In this document: positions 5,845-6,109 of the stretch, one piece after another
How positions within the stretch are numbered: the stretch's first letter is position 1
Layout: each line of letters begins with the position of its first letter
Source: G039029935 sp039029935
GTDB lineage: Bacteria; Chloroflexota; Anaerolineae; Caldilineales; Caldilineaceae
DNA: 6,109 nucleotides
Reading direction: 5' to 3'
Assembly (NCBI GenBank): GCA_039029935.1
Contig: JBCCFC010000856.1
Coordinates: 1-6,109 of the forward strand
The notes under the pieces: generated by a model
Told to the model about the DNA's origin: nothing
What the model saw: the letters and a program-made list of their open reading frames with translations, nothing else
Databases searched by the model: none
Position numbers and translations under genes: made by a program

Positions 5845-5920
5845 TCACATCCGAATGTAGGATAGCAATGAAACCCAAATGTTGGGCAGTAGGTAAATCG
5901 AAACGTTGATGTACAAGGAT

Positions 5921-6109
5921 AGTATCGCAGGTTGGCTACCTGCGTCACAGATAATCAATCTGTGATACTAACACCAGTATTGCAGGTTGGCTACCTGCGT
6001 CACAGATAATCAATCTGTGATACTAACACCAGTATTGCAGGTTGGCTACCTGCGTCACAGATAATCAATCTGTGATACTTACACCAGTATCGCAGGTTGG
6101 CTACCTGCG
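5921..6109. repeat. 55-bp tandem array of paired hairpins (REP/BIME-like), continuing beyond the window
   Basis: Three full units (5921-5975, 5976-6030, 6031-6085) and a fourth cut by the window end repeat with a period of exactly 55 bp and only two variable positions. Each unit has a foot AGTAT; a hairpin with 7-bp stem CGCAGGT/ACCTGCG and loop TGGCT (5926-5944 in unit 1); a hairpin with 8-bp stem TCACAGAT/ATCTGTGA and loop AATCA (5945-5965); the inverted foot ATACT; and a short linker AACACC. The two halves are inverted copies of one another. There are no variable spacers, so it is not a CRISPR array. The architecture resembles paired inverted REP elements (BIMEs), although the GTRG tetranucleotide of classical REPs is not present. 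Confidence 0.9.

Larger units (their letters stand above)
5655..5920. other. intergenic region upstream of pyruvate kinase
   Basis: This 266-base stretch holds no convincing gene. A 78-codon minus-strand frame at 5642-5878 overlaps the pyruvate kinase start and has no family likeness or Shine-Dalgarno, so it is not called. What can be seen is a good minus-strand promoter candidate (5752-5781), a weaker plus-strand candidate (5816-5844) pointing at the repeat array, and a short palindrome TCAATTGA (5812-5819) between them. Confidence 0.6.

Noticed and set aside
5642..5878. 78-codon minus-strand ORF upstream of pyruvate kinase
   Set aside because: It overlaps the pyruvate kinase start, covers the likely promoter, has no Shine-Dalgarno and no recognisable protein features.
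5921..6109. CRISPR array
   Set aside because: The whole 55-bp unit is repeated nearly without change; there are no variable spacers and no cas genes.

Overview
The window is 6109 bases of moderate GC DNA in which every credible gene lies on the minus strand. Read 5' to 3' on that strand the order is: pyruvate kinase, a cytoplasmic-type sulfatase, a small repeat-rich protein, a protein-kinase N-lobe fused to an unknown helical domain, a DUF433-type antitoxin-like protein, a short putative partner, and a Bcr/CflA-type multidrug efflux transporter cut by the window edge. No RNA genes, integrase, transposase or CRISPR array were found. The kinase N-lobe resembles the serine/threonine kinases abundant in Chloroflexota, and the DUF433 gene, with its long charged tail, also fits that phylum. 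The host is therefore probably a chloroflexote, but this is inferred from protein style rather than from a marker gene.

Region by region: 1-654 holds the N-terminal half of the transporter. 667-2377 looks like an accessory cassette. A perfect 33-bp direct repeat (671-703 and 2345-2377) brackets the short putative toxin, the DUF433 gene and the kinase fusion, and its right copy is the 3' end of the 113-codon repeat protein gene. 2727-4097 is the sulfatase. 4121-4219 is a cluster of heptamer and 23-bp repeats with inverted arms, and it supplies the pyruvate kinase stop codon. 4215-5654 is pyruvate kinase. 5655-5920 is its upstream region, with a plausible promoter. From 5921 to the window end there is a 55-bp tandem repeat made of paired hairpins.

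Only pyruvate kinase is clearly housekeeping: it makes the last ATP-forming step of glycolysis. The sulfatase is a catabolic enzyme of unknown substrate. The middle section looks like genome flux, with a kinase missing its catalytic lobe, a probably truncated toxin partner and a duplicated gene tail. The most unusual element is the hairpin array. Its two hairpins are inverted versions of each other that differ only by transitions, and the stem differences are compensatory, as expected for a BIME/REP-like element or a structured RNA.
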